DNA from: Acidobacteriota bacterium
Lineage (GTDB): Bacteria > Acidobacteriota > Terriglobia > Bryobacterales > Bryobacteraceae
Assembly (NCBI GenBank): GCA_016213775.1
Contig: JACQZR010000261.1
Coordinates: 1 to 64,000 of the forward strand
Reading direction: 5' to 3'
Length of the DNA stretch: 64,000 nucleotides
Shown here piece after piece: positions 1 to 7,540 of this stretch (position 1 is its first letter; each line of letters opens with the position of its first letter). The notes under the pieces were generated by a model. That model saw only the letters and a list, made by a program, of their open reading frames with translations. It was not told where the DNA came from and did not search any database. A program made the position numbers and the translations under genes.

Positions 1-70
1 AGATACCGCCTGTATCCGTTGTAGATCAGCCGTGGGGCGGCGTGCAGTGACGGAAGTCACGCGTCACCGC

Positions 71-90
71 CTCCCTAACGGTCGCGGCTC
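71..90 (-). repeat. GAGCCGCG-type palindromic intergenic repeat, copy 1
   Basis: Read on the minus strand this 20-mer matches the repeat at 46148-46167 at 17 of 20 positions. A third look-alike lies in opposite orientation at 117-136, so the pair could fold around a 26-nt centre. I recognise this type of GC-rich repeat from acidobacterial intergenic DNA, but its family name and copy number cannot be determined here. Confidence 0.5.
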
Positions 91-604
91 GGTAAGTGAC
101 AACGAGGTGCGAAACAGAGCCGCGCGCGTCAGCAAGCGCAAGCGCCGGGATAAACCGGCGTGAAGTAGGGGATGAAAGAGCCCCACAAGAAAGGAGAGCA
201 GCGTACCATCTTGACCTCGAGTCTTGCGCCGGGTGCCGCGAGGTGCCGGGTGAAGTGTAGACAGAGGCATCGGCGGGCGGGGAATTGAGCTTCGAAAAAC
301 ACAATCCGGGTGCCGACCGTGTGCTTGTAACGGGAAGGCAACAACGACGGACACGACTAGCAACGCGAAGTGTCTGGCGTACCCGGCGTAGTCCTAGAGC
401 CGCACGCACGCCGAGAAACTGCACGCGCGAGAACCGGGAGACCTCGCCGGTATCCAGGGCCAACCCGGCCCGGGATCGGCCCGTGAAGCCAAAAGCGTAA
501 TGCGGGCATGCACGCCAGCGAGGAGTCGAACAAGGGCGTAGTACCAACGAAGCTGCCGAACAAAACCTCATCAGAGGTAGCGGAGGCGGGTGGAGGGAAG
601 GCCC

Positions 605-1990
605 ATGACCAAGGAGAACATCGTGGAACCTAACACACAGCCAACACAGAGTGGGGAACGGGTGTCCCAAGGGTTACCAGGAGTGCGCCAAAGAGCGCGA
701 GAACAGAAACAAGAACGGTTCACCGCCTTGCTCCACCATGTGACGGTCGAACTGCTGTGGGAAAGCTATTACGCGTTACAGCGGAATGCGGCGCCTGGAG
801 TAGACGGAGTGACATGGAAAGAGTACGAAACCGGCTTGGCAGAGAAACTAAAAGATCTGCACGGCCGGGTGCACCGCGGAGCGTACCGTGCACAGCCCAG
901 CAAACGACGGTGGATCCCGAAGGCCAACGGAAAACAACGACCGTTGGGCATCGCGGCTCTGGAAGACAAAATTGTCCAACAGGCGGTGGTGAAGGTCCTC
1001 AATCAAATCTATGAGGAGGATTTCCGGGGATACAGCTACGGGTTCCGGCCCGGGCGAAACCAACATCAGGCGCTGGACGCGCTGTACGTGTCGCTGAAGC
1101 GGAGGAAAGTGAACTGGGTGCTCGACATCGACATCAAAGGCTTTTTCGACAACCTCGACAGAGAATTGCTGATGGAGATGATCGAACTGCGGGTTGCCGA
1201 TACGAGGATTCTGCGGCTGATCCGGAAATGGCTCAACGCAGGAATCATCGAAGACGGCGAATGGTCGGAAACGAAGAGCGGGACCCCGCAAGGGGCAGTA
1301 GCCTCACCGCTGCTGGCAAATGTCTACCTGCACTACGTGATCGATCAATGGACAGACCAATGGATGCGGAAAGCGCAAGGGGACGTGACTATCGTCCGCT
1401 ACGCTGACGACGCCATCATTGGATTCCAGAACGAAAACGAAGCACGGCGATACCTGAAAGACCTGCAGGAAAGGCTGAGCGATTTCGGACTGGAACTGAA
1501 CGAGGACAAGACCCGGCTGATCCGTTTCGGGCGATTCGCGCGGATGAACCGGGAGGAGCGGGGGGAAGGGAAACCGGAGTCGTTCACATTCCTGGGGTTC
1601 CAGCACATCTGTGCGGCAAACAGTCTGGGGCGATTCGAAGTCAGACGCATCACGGCGGGCGATCGAAGGCGGAAGAAACTGCAGGAGATCCAGCAGGAGC
1701 TACGCCGGAGAATGCACGAACCGATTGCTAAGACGGGAGCATGGCTGAGAAGCGTGCTCCGCGGATATTACCAATACCACGCGATTCCTGGAAACATTCC
1801 GGTGCTGAAGCTATTCCGAACACAGGTCGCCCGTCGATGGTTTCGCACGCTGGGGCAGCGAAGCCAGAGGCGGCCGACCTGGGAGAAGTTAGGGAAGGTG
1901 CTCGATCACTGGCTGCCGATCCCTGAACTTGTTCATCCGTTCCCCGACGCGCGATACGACGCCAGCCGCATTGCGGCACATCCAAGGTAA
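605..1990 (+). CDS. ltrA: Group II intron reverse transcriptase/maturase
   Basis: This 461-residue protein helps the intron RNA fold and splice, and copies it into DNA during retrohoming. Reverse-transcriptase blocks are visible in order: PLGIAALEDKIVQQA (about residue 113), DIDIKGFFDN (about 174), SGTPQG (about 225) and the catalytic YADD (about 266-269), then the thumb and maturase region. No C-terminal HNH endonuclease domain is visible, so it probably depends on other routes for target priming. I chose ATG 605 because GGAGGG stands about 10 nt upstream; an in-frame GTG at 590 is less likely. The gene is intact, so the intron may be mobile. Confidence 0.92.
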   Translation: MTKENIVEPNTQPTQSGERVSQGLPGVRQRAREQKQERFTALLHHVTVELLWESYYALQRNAAPGVDGVTWKEYETGLAEKLKDLHGRVHRGAYRAQPSKRRWIPKANGKQRPLGIAALEDKIVQQAVVKVLNQIYEEDFRGYSYGFRPGRNQHQALDALYVSLKRRKVNWVLDIDIKGFFDNLDRELLMEMIELRVADTRILRLIRKWLNAGIIEDGEWSETKSGTPQGAVASPLLANVYLHYVIDQWTDQWMRKAQGDVTIVRYADDAIIGFQNENEARRYLKDLQERLSDFGLELNEDKTRLIRFGRFARMNREERGEGKPESFTFLGFQHICAANSLGRFEVRRITAGDRRRKKLQEIQQELRRRMHEPIAKTGAWLRSVLRGYYQYHAIPGNIPVLKLFRTQVARRWFRTLGQRSQRRPTWEKLGKVLDHWLPIPELVHPFPDARYDASRIAAHPR

Positions 1991-2064
1991 GAACCGTATG
2001 CAGTAGTTCCTGCAAGTACGGGTCTGTGCGGGGGGTGGCTGGAAACGGCCATCCCTACCGCGAC
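1991..2064 (+). ncRNA. Group II intron domains V and VI
   Basis: Domain V is 34 nt long (1991-2024): an 8-bp lower helix GAACCGTA/TACGGGTC and an upper helix TGCAG/CTGCA. The usual AGC catalytic triad reads AAC here, and the capping loop is AGTT-like rather than GNRA. Domain VI follows with a GGGGTGGC/GCCATCCC stem and an unpaired A at 2057, seven bases before the 3' end. Confidence 0.7.
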
Positions 2065-2083
2065 GGTCTTCGGGATTGGAGCC

Positions 2084-2566
2084 TCATTTGGAAGTTCTCT
2101 TCCGCGGGGTTTCCGGGCGCGCCAGGTAGTCTTTCCAGCGCTCTTCGGCACCTTCGGAATCGAATTCGTCTTTCCAGAATCGACGGAATGCGGCGGTCTT
2201 CTTCTTCTGGTGCGAATCCAGGTAATCGAACAGAGGGCGGGTCTCTTTGGCGGGTTTCGGCTCTTCAGAAAGGACAAGGGCTCGGGTCACGGCGTAGTCG
2301 TTCAGTTCCCCAAGGACGGTCTGAACACTTCGAAGTTGTTGAAAGAACAAATCAAACTGAGAGCCATAGAGCGGGCGGAAGAGCTCCAGAAGGTAGCGAA
2401 AGTGCTTGGTGGCCAAACGAAACTCGTGCAGGCGCCGGGCGGAAACGCCCTTTCTCGCGGCTTTTCGCCCGCTGAGGAAATACTCAGCAGCGAAGAGGGG
2501 CAATTCACGGCCCGCATTCTCGCGGGCGCTGGTCTTGGGAACCCAGATTCCCTGCCGGTGTTTCAT
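2084..2566 (-). CDS. CHAD domain protein, C-terminal half
   Basis: This 160-residue, charged alpha-helical protein carries the HEFRLATKHFRYLLELF signature of the second helical repeat of CHAD domains, which bind inorganic polyphosphate through conserved His and basic residues. It starts at ATG 2566, overlapping the stop codon of the preceding CHAD gene by 4 bp (ATGA). That gene holds the first half of the domain, so the two products may pair to rebuild one CHAD fold. An in-frame upstream start at 2596 is possible. The gene is third in an operon with ppx, which fits a role in polyphosphate handling. A sequencing frameshift in a single CHAD gene cannot be excluded. Confidence 0.75.
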   Translation of the reverse strand: MKHRQGIWVPKTSARENAGRELPLFAAEYFLSGRKAARKGVSARRLHEFRLATKHFRYLLELFRPLYGSQFDLFFQQLRSVQTVLGELNDYAVTRALVLSEEPKPAKETRPLFDYLDSHQKKKTAAFRRFWKDEFDSEGAEERWKDYLARPETPRKRTSK

Positions 2567-3009
2567 GCTGGCCTCCCATTCACCAATGCCTTCCACGAGA
2601 CGGGGAGTTTGTCACGCCGCCATTTGCGGGCGAGAGCAACGATCTTCTTGCGCTCGGCGTCACGCTGCCTTGCCAGAGTGAGAGGGACCGTTGCATCGGC
2701 GGCCACTCCGGCGGCGGCGAAGAGCTCGAGAGCGATATCGCGATTCCGGATGCCGGCGGCGATGTCCATCATCTCGCGAAGGCTGCGGCGCACTGGCTTG
2801 ATCTCGCCTTTGGAAAACAAGGCGCGAAGGGCGCGCAGGGCTTGCGTCAGACGGCGGATGGAGACTCGGAGGTCGTGGATGGCGTCGGGATCGCACTTGC
2901 GGCAGACGTTGTTCACTTCGGAGTCCAGGCGGTCCAACAGGCCGGCCACCCGGCTGCGGGCAAATTGGTCCAATGTGACGGCGGAGGCGACCTGCTTAGC
3001 TTGAGGCAT
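2563..3009 (-). CDS. CHAD domain protein, N-terminal half
   Basis: This 148-residue protein contains DAIHDLRVSIRRLTQALRAL (about residues 42-61), the HxxR-type signature that opens a CHAD helical bundle and contacts polyphosphate. It overlaps the end of ppx by 14 bp and the next CHAD gene by 4 bp, so all three are probably translated from one message. It is about half the length of a usual CHAD domain, and the second half lies in the following gene. The role in binding polyphosphate granules or chains is inferred from the family and from the ppx neighbour. Confidence 0.78.
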   Translation of the reverse strand: MPQAKQVASAVTLDQFARSRVAGLLDRLDSEVNNVCRKCDPDAIHDLRVSIRRLTQALRALRALFSKGEIKPVRRSLREMMDIAAGIRNRDIALELFAAAGVAADATVPLTLARQRDAERKKIVALARKWRRDKLPVSWKALVNGRPA

Positions 3010-4528
3010 TTTCCAGCTCCAATGTTTTGCCATACACCTGGCGGAAGACATCGGCCACCCGTTCGGCAGCCCAGAGGTCCAGGTCCGCTCCCTGATCGGA
3101 CTGAACCAGTAGACGCACCGAAGCAGGACGCAGTTGACAGTCGATTTGCTCAATCCGCTGCGAGTGGCTTCGATCCAGACTATCGGCAAGGCGAAGCAGA
3201 GGCAACAGGCTGAATAGGACATGCTTGTCCGGATCGGGGAGCAGATGATACTGCTCGTGCCGGAGGCCGGGCATCGATTTGCGGTGAAACCGGCAAAGCA
3301 TCGCGATGAGGTGCCGTTCGGTGTCGGTGAACCCGGGCATGCCGGAGTTGGCCACGATGTAAGCGGAATGCTTGTGATGGGCCGAGTCGCTGATGAAATG
3401 GCCGGTGTCGTGGAGATAGGCGGCGGCTTCCAACAGGCGACCGCTTTCCGGCGGCAGGCGGTGCAGAGGCTGCAGCGTTTCAAATAACCGGTTGGCGACG
3501 TTCGCCACCTGGCGCGCATGCGGAACCTGGACGCCGTACTTGCGGGCCATCTGCTCCACCACGCGGCGCTGATCGCGATCGAGCAAAGCGCGCTCGCGGC
3601 CGACACCGCGGGTGGCGAGATCGGCGATGATGCCTTCGCGCACGCCGGCGGCGCAGTAGATGAGCGGCGAGGTCCCAAAGGCTTCCATGGCGCGCAGGAA
3701 AACGGCGACGCCGGGCACAATGATTTCGGCGCGGCGCGGACCCATCCCCTGGACTTTGCGGCGGCTGGAAAGGTCGCGCGGGGTGAGGTCTTTGTAGAGC
3801 CGGCGGATTTGCGTCAGGTTGGCCCGCTTGGACTCGGCCTCGTCGCGGCGGCCTTGCGGAGTCCGATGGACGCAGCATATAAGAGCGGCGGCTGAGGCCG
3901 AGGTACCGACGACGCGGTCGAACGGAGCCCTGCCGATGCGGTGGACGCAAGGTTCGAGCTTTTCGAGAATATAGTCGGACAGGCGCTGCAGTTCCACCGG
4001 CTGGGGAGGGTCGTGGCGGAGGAAGATCTCCTTGAGACGGATGGCCCCGAGAGGTTTGGAAAACGCTTCTTTGCGGGCTCCGTTTTCGGACAGGATGATC
4101 TCAGCGCTGCCGCCACCCACATCGATGATCAGGATTCTCCCCGGCGGCCGCCCGAGACGCCGCATCACACCGAGGTGGATGAGGCGGGCTTCTTCCAGAC
4201 CGGAGATAATTTCGACAGGCGCGCCAATGGCGGTGGAGGCGCGCTCCAGCACGATGGCCTGGTTGGACGTGTCGCGGATGGCGCTGGTGGCGACGGCGCG
4301 CAGGCCGATGCAATCGTGTTTGCGGATAACATCGCTGAAGCGCCGGAGTACAACAGTCAGCTCATTCAGGGCGGATTCGCTGAGCCGGCCTTCGCGGAAA
4401 ACGCTTTCGCCGAGGCGGATGACCTGACGGTCGCCGGCGACTTCGCGGATGAGGCCGCCGGCAGCGACCTCGGCGACGAGCAGGCGCAGGGAGTTACTTC
4501 CGATGTCGATAGCGGCATAGCGTGGCAT
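2996..4528 (-). CDS. ppx: Exopolyphosphatase / Ppx-GppA phosphatase with HD domain
   Basis: This 510-residue enzyme should release phosphate from polyphosphate or from pppGpp. The N terminus reads AAIDIGSNSLRLLVAEV, the ATP/phosphate-binding DIGSN motif of the ASKHA fold; a second phosphate loop is IIDVGGGSAEI (about residues 139-149). The C-terminal third has an HD-type region (YLHDTGHFISDSAHHKHSAY) that is typical of long Ppx proteins. I chose ATG 4528 because the DIGSN motif then begins at residue 8; an upstream in-frame ATG would add 27 basic, unconserved residues. It heads the ppx-CHAD-CHAD operon. Confidence 0.93.
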   Translation of the reverse strand: MPRYAAIDIGSNSLRLLVAEVAAGGLIREVAGDRQVIRLGESVFREGRLSESALNELTVVLRRFSDVIRKHDCIGLRAVATSAIRDTSNQAIVLERASTAIGAPVEIISGLEEARLIHLGVMRRLGRPPGRILIIDVGGGSAEIILSENGARKEAFSKPLGAIRLKEIFLRHDPPQPVELQRLSDYILEKLEPCVHRIGRAPFDRVVGTSASAAALICCVHRTPQGRRDEAESKRANLTQIRRLYKDLTPRDLSSRRKVQGMGPRRAEIIVPGVAVFLRAMEAFGTSPLIYCAAGVREGIIADLATRGVGRERALLDRDQRRVVEQMARKYGVQVPHARQVANVANRLFETLQPLHRLPPESGRLLEAAAYLHDTGHFISDSAHHKHSAYIVANSGMPGFTDTERHLIAMLCRFHRKSMPGLRHEQYHLLPDPDKHVLFSLLPLLRLADSLDRSHSQRIEQIDCQLRPASVRLLVQSDQGADLDLWAAERVADVFRQVYGKTLELENASS

Positions 4529-4706
4529 GCGGTCACGCTTTCTTCTTTTGGCCCGCCGGTTGGGGGCTTTCCATAAACCAAACGCCGGACATGGCGGGGA
4601 GGGTGGCAAGAAAATGACGTCGTTGCATGCAGGTATCTACTACCGAATCTACACGATCCGGAAGGGGTTGGTTGGGTCTAATTTCGTTCATAGGGTCGCG
4701 CGCATT

Positions 4707-4714
4707 ACCGATAA
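4707..4714 (+). promoter_or_regulatory. Possible FliA (sigma-28)-type -10 box before motA
   Basis: ACCGATAA matches the flagellar -10 consensus GCCGATAA at 7 of 8 positions and lies 25 bp before motA. No convincing -35 partner is visible at the usual spacing, so this is tentative. The rest of the 4529-4738 spacer shows no gene. Confidence 0.3.
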
Positions 4715-4738
4715 GGACCACTGGGTGGATAAAGAAGA

Positions 4739-5644
4739 ATGTTCGCGATAGTTGGCATACTTGTCGTCATTGGCGCCATCATTGGCGGCTATCTGATGGA
4801 GCATGGGAACCTGATGGTTCTGCTGCAACCCGCGGAATTAGTGATCATTGGCGGCGCCGCCTTGGGAACGCTGTTCATCGCGAATCCGCTTCCCATTGTG
4901 ATGGGGATCTTCAAAGGGATTGTGGGTGTTTTCAAGGGGAGCCGGTGCAACAAGACTTTCTATCTGGAGACGCTGAAGATGCTGAACGAAGTGTTCCAGT
5001 TCGCGCGCAAGAACAGCCTGGCGAAGCTCGAGGCCGACGTGGAGGAGCCGGAAAAGAGCCAGTTGTTCAAAAAGTATCCTAAGTTTGTGAAGGACTATCA
5101 CGCAGTGAATTTCTTTTGCGACACGATGCGGATGCTGGTGACGGGCGGGATACCGACGCACGATTTGAACGAGATGATGGAGCACGATATGGAAGTGCAT
5201 CATCACGAGGAGACTGCTCCGGTGACGGCATTGAGCACAGTGGCGGATTCGCTGCCGGGGTTAGGCATCGTGGCTGCGGTCTTGGGCGTGGTGATCACAA
5301 TGGGGGCGTTGGGTGGGCCACCGGAAGAGATCGGCCATAAGGTGGCTGCGGCACTGGTGGGAACGTTTCTCGGGATTCTCTTGTGCTACGGATTCTTTGG
5401 GCCTCTGGCTTCGCACATGACGAAGAACATCGAGGCTGAGGGCGCCTACTACCACTGCCTGCGCATCGGTCTGATGGCCTTTGCCAAAGGATGTCCGCCG
5501 ATGATCTCGGCCGAGTTTGCGCGGCGTGCGATTCCAGCGCAAGTGCGACCGACGTTCAAAGAGATGGAAAAGAACATCAAGGCGGGCGGTGCTGCCGGCG
5601 GTGGCGGTGCTGCTGCTGGCGGTGGCGGTGCCGCCGCGGCATAG
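4739..5644 (+). CDS. motA: Flagellar motor stator protein MotA
   Basis: This 301-residue inner-membrane protein forms the proton-driven stator with MotB. Hydrophobic segments lie near residues 1-19, 32-50, 172-192 and 203-224; ADSLPGLGIVAAVLG (about 169-183) carries the conserved prolines of the third membrane segment. The cytoplasmic loop between segments 2 and 3 is of the expected size. The last 20 or so residues are an unusual Gly/Ala-only tail encoded by imperfect GC-rich repeats. It is followed 15 bp later by motB; no other flagellar gene is in the window. Confidence 0.95.
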   Translation: MFAIVGILVVIGAIIGGYLMEHGNLMVLLQPAELVIIGGAALGTLFIANPLPIVMGIFKGIVGVFKGSRCNKTFYLETLKMLNEVFQFARKNSLAKLEADVEEPEKSQLFKKYPKFVKDYHAVNFFCDTMRMLVTGGIPTHDLNEMMEHDMEVHHHEETAPVTALSTVADSLPGLGIVAAVLGVVITMGALGGPPEEIGHKVAAALVGTFLGILLCYGFFGPLASHMTKNIEAEGAYYHCLRIGLMAFAKGCPPMISAEFARRAIPAQVRPTFKEMEKNIKAGGAAGGGGAAAGGGGAAAA

Positions 5645-5659
5645 GCGAAGGGGGACATC

Positions 5660-6526
5660 ATGGCGGATCAGGAACAAGCTCCAATTATTATCAAGAAGAT
5701 AAAAGGGGGGCACGGAGGGCATCACGGCGGGGCATGGAAAGTGGCCTATGCCGATTTTGTCACGGCGATGATGGCCTTGTTCATTGTGTTGTGGCTGCTG
5801 TCATCGGATGAGAAGGTGAAACAGGCTGTGGGCGGCTACTTCACCGATCCGAGCGGCGTGGGCAAGATGGTGGGTTCCAACATGAACGGGTCCGGAGATG
5901 GACTCACTCTCAAGGAAGACGACATGGACAACCTGAAGGATAAGATCGAGTCGGCGTTGAAGCAAACACCCGATTTTCAGAAGTTCAAGAAGAACGTTCA
6001 GATAACGGTGACGGGGGAAGGGTTGCGCATAGAGATGCTGGAGAACGAGAAGGGGGTGTTCTTCAATAGCGGCAACGCGGAGCCGAGCGTGTTCGGAAAG
6101 GAATTGATTGCCAAGCTGTCGTCGGAGTTGGGGAAGCTGCCGAACTTCCTGTACATGGAAGGCCACACCGATGCGAAACCATTCTCCAGTGCGAGCGGAT
6201 ACGGGAACTGGGAACTGTCGACGGAACGGGCCAATGCGGCACGGCGGATCATGCAAACGCATGGAGTGCGATCGAATCAGGTTGGGCAGGTGCGCGGTTT
6301 CGCCGATCAGCGGTTGCGCATGCCGGAGGATCCGAACCATGCGTCGAACCGCCGTATCTCGATCATCGTGCAATACATGCAGCCAGCCAAAGGCGCTCCG
6401 GAAGTGGAAGAGGCAGCGGCGCCAGGCGGACACGGCGAGAAGACGGACTCGCACGGAGAGAAGAAGGACGCTCATGGGGGTGAGAAGAAAGCCGAACCCG
6501 AAAAGAAGCCGGCGAACCATCACTGA
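5660..6526 (+). CDS. motB: Flagellar motor stator protein MotB
   Basis: This 288-residue protein anchors the stator to peptidoglycan. The single membrane segment begins YADFVTAMMALFIVLWLLS, with the proton-carrying Asp at residue 32. An OmpA-like peptidoglycan-binding domain follows (MEGHTDAKPF and NWELSTERANAARR, about residues 165-210). The N terminus is rich in Gly and His (GGHGGHHGG), and the C-terminal 40 residues are a Lys/Glu/His-rich tail with repeated HGEK units not seen in standard MotB. A GGGGG stretch serves as ribosome-binding site after motA. Confidence 0.95.
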   Translation: MADQEQAPIIIKKIKGGHGGHHGGAWKVAYADFVTAMMALFIVLWLLSSDEKVKQAVGGYFTDPSGVGKMVGSNMNGSGDGLTLKEDDMDNLKDKIESALKQTPDFQKFKKNVQITVTGEGLRIEMLENEKGVFFNSGNAEPSVFGKELIAKLSSELGKLPNFLYMEGHTDAKPFSSASGYGNWELSTERANAARRIMQTHGVRSNQVGQVRGFADQRLRMPEDPNHASNRRISIIVQYMQPAKGAPEVEEAAAPGGHGEKTDSHGEKKDAHGGEKKAEPEKKPANHH

Positions 6527-6564
6527 TTCGCAAAAATTTACCTGCGCTTCCGGCAATTCTGGTG

Positions 6565-6570
6565 TATAAG
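6565..6570 (+). promoter_or_regulatory. -10 box TATAAG, 7 nt before the start codon
   Basis: TATAAG ends 7 nt before ATG 6578 and no Shine-Dalgarno sequence fits between, so transcription would start at or next to the A of the start codon. Confidence 0.5.
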
Positions 6571-6577
6571 TAAAGCC

Positions 6578-7003
6578 ATGAAGAATGTCGAACGTCTCCG
6601 TGAAGCTTTGCTAGGGGTTCCCACTCAGGACTATTTCCGGCAACGTGCCTTTTCCGGATGGAAGCCGGTGGCAATTCTCTGGGAACGGGAAATCGAGGGC
6701 GAGGGCGCTCAGGGCGCAAGCGAAGAGATCCCGTATGGGCTGCAAATCGCCGGCGATGCGCTGGTGGAAAACTCTGACGAGAAGCAGATCCTGCTCTTTG
6801 TGATGGAAGGGATTGTCCAGGACAAACGCGTTTCGCAGATCGCGGCGGAGCTCAATGAAAAGGGTCACCGCACACGGGCCGGCTCCCCATGGACCGCGGC
6901 CCAGATTTTCGAGCTGCTGCCGAGGCTGGTGGAAGTTGGGCCGCGCGTATTTCCGACGACGGAGTGGGTAGAGCGGCGTCAGCAGATCTTCGCTCGCATG
7001 TAG
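6578..7003 (+). CDS. Hypothetical protein with recombinase-like helix-turn-helix segment
   Basis: This 141-residue protein has no domain I can name with certainty. The segment from about residue 80 (IVQDKRVSQIAAELNEKGHRTRAG followed by PWT) resembles the short helical region of serine recombinases and related proteins that choose among DNA-binding helices, but no catalytic resolvase domain is present. It is probably cytoplasmic, with no signal peptide or membrane segment. The promoter geometry suggests a leaderless message, and the DinB-like gene 21 bp downstream has its own -10 box. Confidence 0.7.
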   Translation: MKNVERLREALLGVPTQDYFRQRAFSGWKPVAILWEREIEGEGAQGASEEIPYGLQIAGDALVENSDEKQILLFVMEGIVQDKRVSQIAAELNEKGHRTRAGSPWTAAQIFELLPRLVEVGPRVFPTTEWVERRQQIFARM

Positions 7004-7012
7004 CGGGCTCGC

Positions 7013-7018
7013 TATCCT
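7013..7018 (+). promoter_or_regulatory. -10 box TATCCT, 6 nt before the start codon
   Basis: TATCCT is followed by exactly 6 nt and then ATG 7025, without a Shine-Dalgarno sequence. This suggests a leaderless message. Confidence 0.5.
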
Positions 7019-7024
7019 GTTCGT

Positions 7025-7525
7025 ATGAGTATTCCCGCGGAAACACTCCGCACCCAACTCCGTTACACAGCCTGGGCCACGTCACGGATTCTGGATGCGG
7101 CCTCAAAGCTGACTGCAGAAGAGCTGGCCCGTGATTTCGGCACTGCAGATAAGAGCGTGCTGGGAACCCTGACGCACACCTTTGCCGCCGACCGCATTTG
7201 GATTGCACGCGTGCTGGGGGCGATTCCAGCGCGGTTTCTCGAACTGGAGAAGGACATGTTTCTCGAAGTTCTGCAGAGCGATTGGCCGAAGGTGAATGAG
7301 CAATGGCTCGCGTGGGCGGGTGGATTGGACGATGAAGGCGTCAAGGCTACCATCAGCTACAAGGATTTAAAGGGCAATTCGCACACGACCCCGGCGTGGC
7401 AGATAGTGATGCATGTGATCAATCATGCGACGCACCATCGGGGCCAGGCGGCCGGGATGATCCGGTCGATGGGGCACACGCCTCCGGTGCTGGACATGAT
7501 TGCGTACTATCGGTCGCTGGGTTGA
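7025..7525 (+). CDS. DinB family protein
   Basis: This 166-residue four-helix-bundle protein belongs to the DinB/YfiT-like family of metal-binding proteins, some of which act as thiol S-transferases. The sequence shows LTHTFAADRIWIARVLG (about residues 48-64) and the C-terminal HVINHATHHRGQAAGMIRSM (about 129-148), which supply the histidine metal ligands. The product is probably cytoplasmic. It converges on the beta-lactamase gene with 15 bp between stop codons. The substrate cannot be read from the sequence. Confidence 0.9.
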   Translation: MSIPAETLRTQLRYTAWATSRILDAASKLTAEELARDFGTADKSVLGTLTHTFAADRIWIARVLGAIPARFLELEKDMFLEVLQSDWPKVNEQWLAWAGGLDDEGVKATISYKDLKGNSHTTPAWQIVMHVINHATHHRGQAAGMIRSMGHTPPVLDMIAYYRSLG

Positions 7526-7540
7526 ACTGCAAACGCGGCG

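Larger units (their letters stand above)
107..2064 (+). mobile_element. Group II intron (retroelement) with internal maturase gene
   Basis: The proposed 5' end reads GTGCGA at 107, fitting the GUGYG consensus, and is followed by about 500 nt of GC-rich structured RNA sequence before the maturase gene. A hairpin with stem CCGT/ACGG at 317-333 exposes CTTGT, which can pair with the five bases ACGAG just before position 107; this is the expected EBS1-IBS1 contact and supports the 5' boundary. The 3' part holds a 34-nt domain V hairpin (1991-2024) and a domain VI stem with a candidate branch-point A at 2057, ending in AC at 2064. The intron ends 20 bp beyond the stop codon of the convergent CHAD gene. 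The 5' boundary is less certain than the 3' one. Confidence 0.75.

Noticed and set aside
26-670. Minus-strand frames over the first 670 bp
   Set aside because: This region is the structured RNA part of a group II intron and its flank; the frames contain Arg/Ser/Pro-rich noise.
2563-3720. 385-codon frame suggesting a longer CHAD protein
   Set aside because: The N-terminal 237 codons are the wrong frame of ppx; the CHAD protein starts at ATG 3009.
4533-4738. Small frames between ppx and motA
   Set aside because: They have no motif, no ribosome-binding site and shift composition at the ppx start; the region looks like a promoter spacer.
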